Part shown: in pieces, positions 62,197-64,000 of the stretch
Layout of the letters: every line of letters begins with the position of its first letter
How positions within the stretch are numbered: the stretch's first letter is position 1
Origin: Cytophagaceae bacterium
GTDB taxonomy: Bacteria > Bacteroidota > Bacteroidia > Cytophagales > Cyclobacteriaceae
NCBI GenBank assembly: GCA_006969745.1
Contig: CP030886.1
Span: forward strand, 2,577,234 to 2,641,233
Length of the DNA: 64,000 bases
Reading direction: 5' to 3'
Notes under the pieces: model-generated
Databases searched by the model: none
What the model was told of the DNA's origin: nothing
Seen by the model: only the letters and a program-made list of their open reading frames with translations
Translations under genes and position numbers: made by a program

Positions 62197-63099
62197 TTAA
62201 AAGAATATCGGCTCTTGCCTGCCGTAACCATATCGAATGCCATAGCTAATTGAAACTTCGTGGGTGCCATAATTGCCATGGATTAGTTTGTTTGTAGGTA
62301 GTTCGAAGGAGTAGCCAAGTCGTAAGTTTTCACCGAGTTCGAAAATCCCTAATACCCCAAAGTGCTTTAAGTCCCTCACAGAGATTCCGGCCCACATCAC
62401 ATCTTCCAAAAATGCGCTCAAAGTAATATCAAATGAGTAGGTCTCACCCGCCATGGATCGGATCAATGTTGTGGCTTTTACAGGTGTTCGTTGGATTTCG
62501 GCTGTTACACCGGCGGTTAGGTAATAATGTCTTTTGTATCTCTCGGATTGAGTTACACCATCTCTGACAGACACATTCAGTATTCTTGGCACGGAAGCTC
62601 CAATAAAAAAATTGGAATTTAATAGCATGAAGCCTGCGCCGAAATTTGGTTTCAAAACATTGTCGTGACCATTGATCAATTCAGGATCATCAAAGAAATC
62701 CAGGTTAACGTTGCTGAAGTCGTAACCGAACTGCACAAAGCCTCCTTGAATTCCCATTGCAAGTTTTGTGGTTGTGTTGAACTTGATGTTGTAAGATGAT
62801 GAGAGCTGAACCTCATAGTTATTACTCACACCGAACCGATCATTTAAGACCAAAGCTCCAAGCCCAATTTTACCATCAGCCAATGCTGAATGAGCGGTAA
62901 TGGTATTGGTTTTAGGAGATCCTTCTATACCCGCCCACTGAAAGCGACTTATGGCACCAACTGAAAGTCGGTTGTAAATACCTGCGTAAGCCGGATTAAT
63001 CATGAGTTGATTAAACTGATATTGGCTATATAGAGGATCCTGTTGAGCAAGCGTTGAAAGAGAGAAACATGCAAGCAGAATGACTAATACCTTTTTCAT
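62197..63099 (-). CDS. PorP/SprF-family T9SS membrane protein
   Basis: A 300-residue outer membrane protein. The signal peptide (ending LSTLAQ) is followed by the family signature QQDPLYSQYQFNQLMINPAYAG and a barrel that ends FGYGRQEPIFF-like (YGYGRQEPIFF). PorP/SprF proteins assist type IX secretion of particular cargo and in Bacteroidota usually lie beside the gene of the cargo they serve. Here the preceding gene on the same strand encodes a protein with a T9SS-type C-terminal domain. The ATG at 63099 is chosen because the longer frame (from 63123) overlaps that gene. SprA, 22 kb away, supplies the translocon. Confidence 0.93.
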   Translation of the reverse strand: MKKVLVILLACFSLSTLAQQDPLYSQYQFNQLMINPAYAGIYNRLSVGAISRFQWAGIEGSPKTNTITAHSALADGKIGLGALVLNDRFGVSNNYEVQLSSSYNIKFNTTTKLAMGIQGGFVQFGYDFSNVNLDFFDDPELINGHDNVLKPNFGAGFMLLNSNFFIGASVPRILNVSVRDGVTQSERYKRHYYLTAGVTAEIQRTPVKATTLIRSMAGETYSFDITLSAFLEDVMWAGISVRDLKHFGVLGIFELGENLRLGYSFELPTNKLIHGNYGTHEVSISYGIRYGYGRQEPIFF

Positions 63100-63103
63100 G
63101 TTT

Positions 63104-64000
63104 TCAATTTTTGATGTAGACAAAACCAGACTCCCGCTTGCTGCTTGTAAGCTTTACTGTATAGTAATAGCTGCCCGTAAGTAGGACTCCTCTTGAGCCC
63201 ACATTGGCGCTACCTCTAAATACCCGATCGGTATTATTATAGCCTTTCATTTCAAAGACTTTGACACCCTGACGATCAAAAATTTCTACAAGGTTGTCTT
63301 CATAGAACTCGATGTTTTCAATTCTCAAAAAATCATGCTTCCCATCTTGAAGTGATGTTACGACATTGATTACTGTAATAGGAGGACCAACCACACTTTG
63401 ATCGGCAATGACAAAGTAACCTGTAGCAATGTTGGCTGAGGTTGATATTGATCCCGACTCCAGGGTGCCATCTACTGTGGATACACCCAGAGCACGTAGC
63501 GTATTTTCATCTTCCGTAGTATATGCGATGACTGCTTCATCCTGAATATCGACGAATGTCTCGTTGATTAGGGGGAGGCTGATACCCTCTGCTCTAAAGT
63601 TGGCACTTCCAATCACCTCCCAATATCTATTTAGAGAAAAAGCATCCAATTCTGAAGAAATGCTGGCATCTAAAGGTGAGCTGAATGCCTGCACTCCTAC
63701 AGAATCAGTTGCTTGAATGTTAGAAAGTGATATGGGAAGGTATTCGGTTTCGGTTCCGATAGGGAAAGTAAAGTCTCCGGAGTTGGTGGTGAACAAAGCT
63801 CCGTCGATATAGGCATTTTCACTTCCCCCGGAAATTGATGCATTTTCAAGTAAAATAATTTTAGAACTTGGTGTAAGTGACACCACTCCACTCACCAGCT
63901 CCATAGAATTGGAAATAGAGAGGTCGTTGGTAACTGCAACTCCTGTAGAATTGACAGCCAAATGATTGTAGGCTGAAGATCCGGGATCGAATATTTGATT
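63104..64000 (-). CDS. T9SS cargo-like protein with gliding-type C-terminal domain, truncated by window edge
   Basis: The reading frame is open to base 64000, so only the last 298 residues are seen. The final 85-90 residues (about LRIENIEFYEDNLVEIFDRQGVKVFEMKGYNN and the end VLLTGSYYYTVKLTSSKRESGFVYIKN) are the gliding-motility-associated C-terminal domain used as a type B T9SS sorting signal. The preceding part consists of short beta stretches typical of surface adhesin-like proteins (SISNSMELVSGVVSLTPSSKIILLENASISGG), with GDFTFPIGTETEYLP resembling the domains next to such signals. The gene directly downstream (four bases) is PorP/SprF, its probable secretion partner. Its upstream end and the total size are outside the window. 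Confidence 0.88.
   Translation of the reverse strand, partial: NQIFDPGSSAYNHLAVNSTGVAVTNDLSISNSMELVSGVVSLTPSSKIILLENASISGGSENAYIDGALFTTNSGDFTFPIGTETEYLPISLSNIQATDSVGVQAFSSPLDASISSELDAFSLNRYWEVIGSANFRAEGISLPLINETFVDIQDEAVIAYTTEDENTLRALGVSTVDGTLESGSISTSANIATGYFVIADQSVVGPPITVINVVTSLQDGKHDFLRIENIEFYEDNLVEIFDRQGVKVFEMKGYNNTDRVFRGSANVGSRGVLLTGSYYYTVKLTSSKRESGFVYIKN

Noticed and set aside
62181..62203. Direct repeat AGCTTAARAG twice before the rluA/porP gap
   Set aside because: Two short AT-rich copies overlap the porP stop codon and have no stem or promoter match, so chance is the simplest explanation.

Overview
The window reads as chromosomal DNA of a gliding/T9SS-type Bacteroidota, most likely of the order Cytophagales. 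The reasons are a full-length SprA (T9SS translocon), a PorP/SprF protein followed by a protein with a gliding-type C-terminal sorting domain, many Bacteroidota-restricted families (DUF2480, DUF4292, DUF4837, BT_3928-like, DUF1599 duplicate), -7 promoter elements of the TAnnTTTG type, and almost no Shine-Dalgarno sequences. TTG and GTG starts are frequent. I cannot name a genus. Coding density is very high: no gene-free gap exceeds about 235 bases, and I see no tRNA, rRNA, CRISPR array, prophage or insertion sequence.

Layout. 1-6545 (+): two M16 peptidase-like proteins, then rpmH-rnpA-S41 protease-tsaB-DUF2480-DinB, closed by a bidirectional terminator. 6560-9531 (-): proS-nfeD-floA. 9659-12442 (+): a Trp/Asn- and Ser/Arg-rich secreted protein and a FadL/OmpP1-type barrel. 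12443-14540 (-): DUF1599-DoxX/thioredoxin-like-aroK. 14616-16312 (+): folP-cdaA (c-di-AMP synthase). 16360-17806 (-): small gene-kbl, divergent from an SDR-type threonine dehydrogenase at 17887, together a threonine-to-glycine route. 17887-41447 (+): a long co-oriented run with enoyl-CoA hydratase, flippase, sugar nucleotidyltransferase, TPR protein, DUF4292 lipoprotein, EnvC-like protein, tatA, gatA, LysM transglycosylase, DUF4837 lipoprotein, maeB, ruvA, sprA, gcvH and a TonB-like protein. 41509-45125 (-): a large membrane-TPR protein, gatC and plsC. 45251-50656 (+): ABC exporter pair, orphan histidine kinase, atpD-atpC. 50827-54349 (+): sigma factor, anti-sigma-like protein, outer-membrane-like protein and a CHASE2 membrane protein. 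54339-56051 (-): pabC-like gene and a fatty acid desaturase. 56284-59535 (+): a secreted Asp-box (BNR) propeller protein. 59593-64000 (-): higBA toxin-antitoxin, pabB, DUF6787-like, rluA, porP/sprF and a truncated T9SS cargo-like protein.

Themes. Envelope biogenesis dominates: T9SS (SprA, PorP, sorted cargo), peptidoglycan (EnvC-like, transglycosylase), lipoproteins, flotillin/NfeD and TonB. Folate synthesis is represented three times (folP, pabB, pabC-like). The least explained parts are the sigma/anti-sigma/barrel/CHASE2 cluster at 50.8-54.3 kb, the 860-residue membrane-TPR protein at 41.5-44.1 kb, the Trp/Ser-Arg low-complexity protein at 9.7-10.9 kb, and several inverted repeats placed at gene starts.
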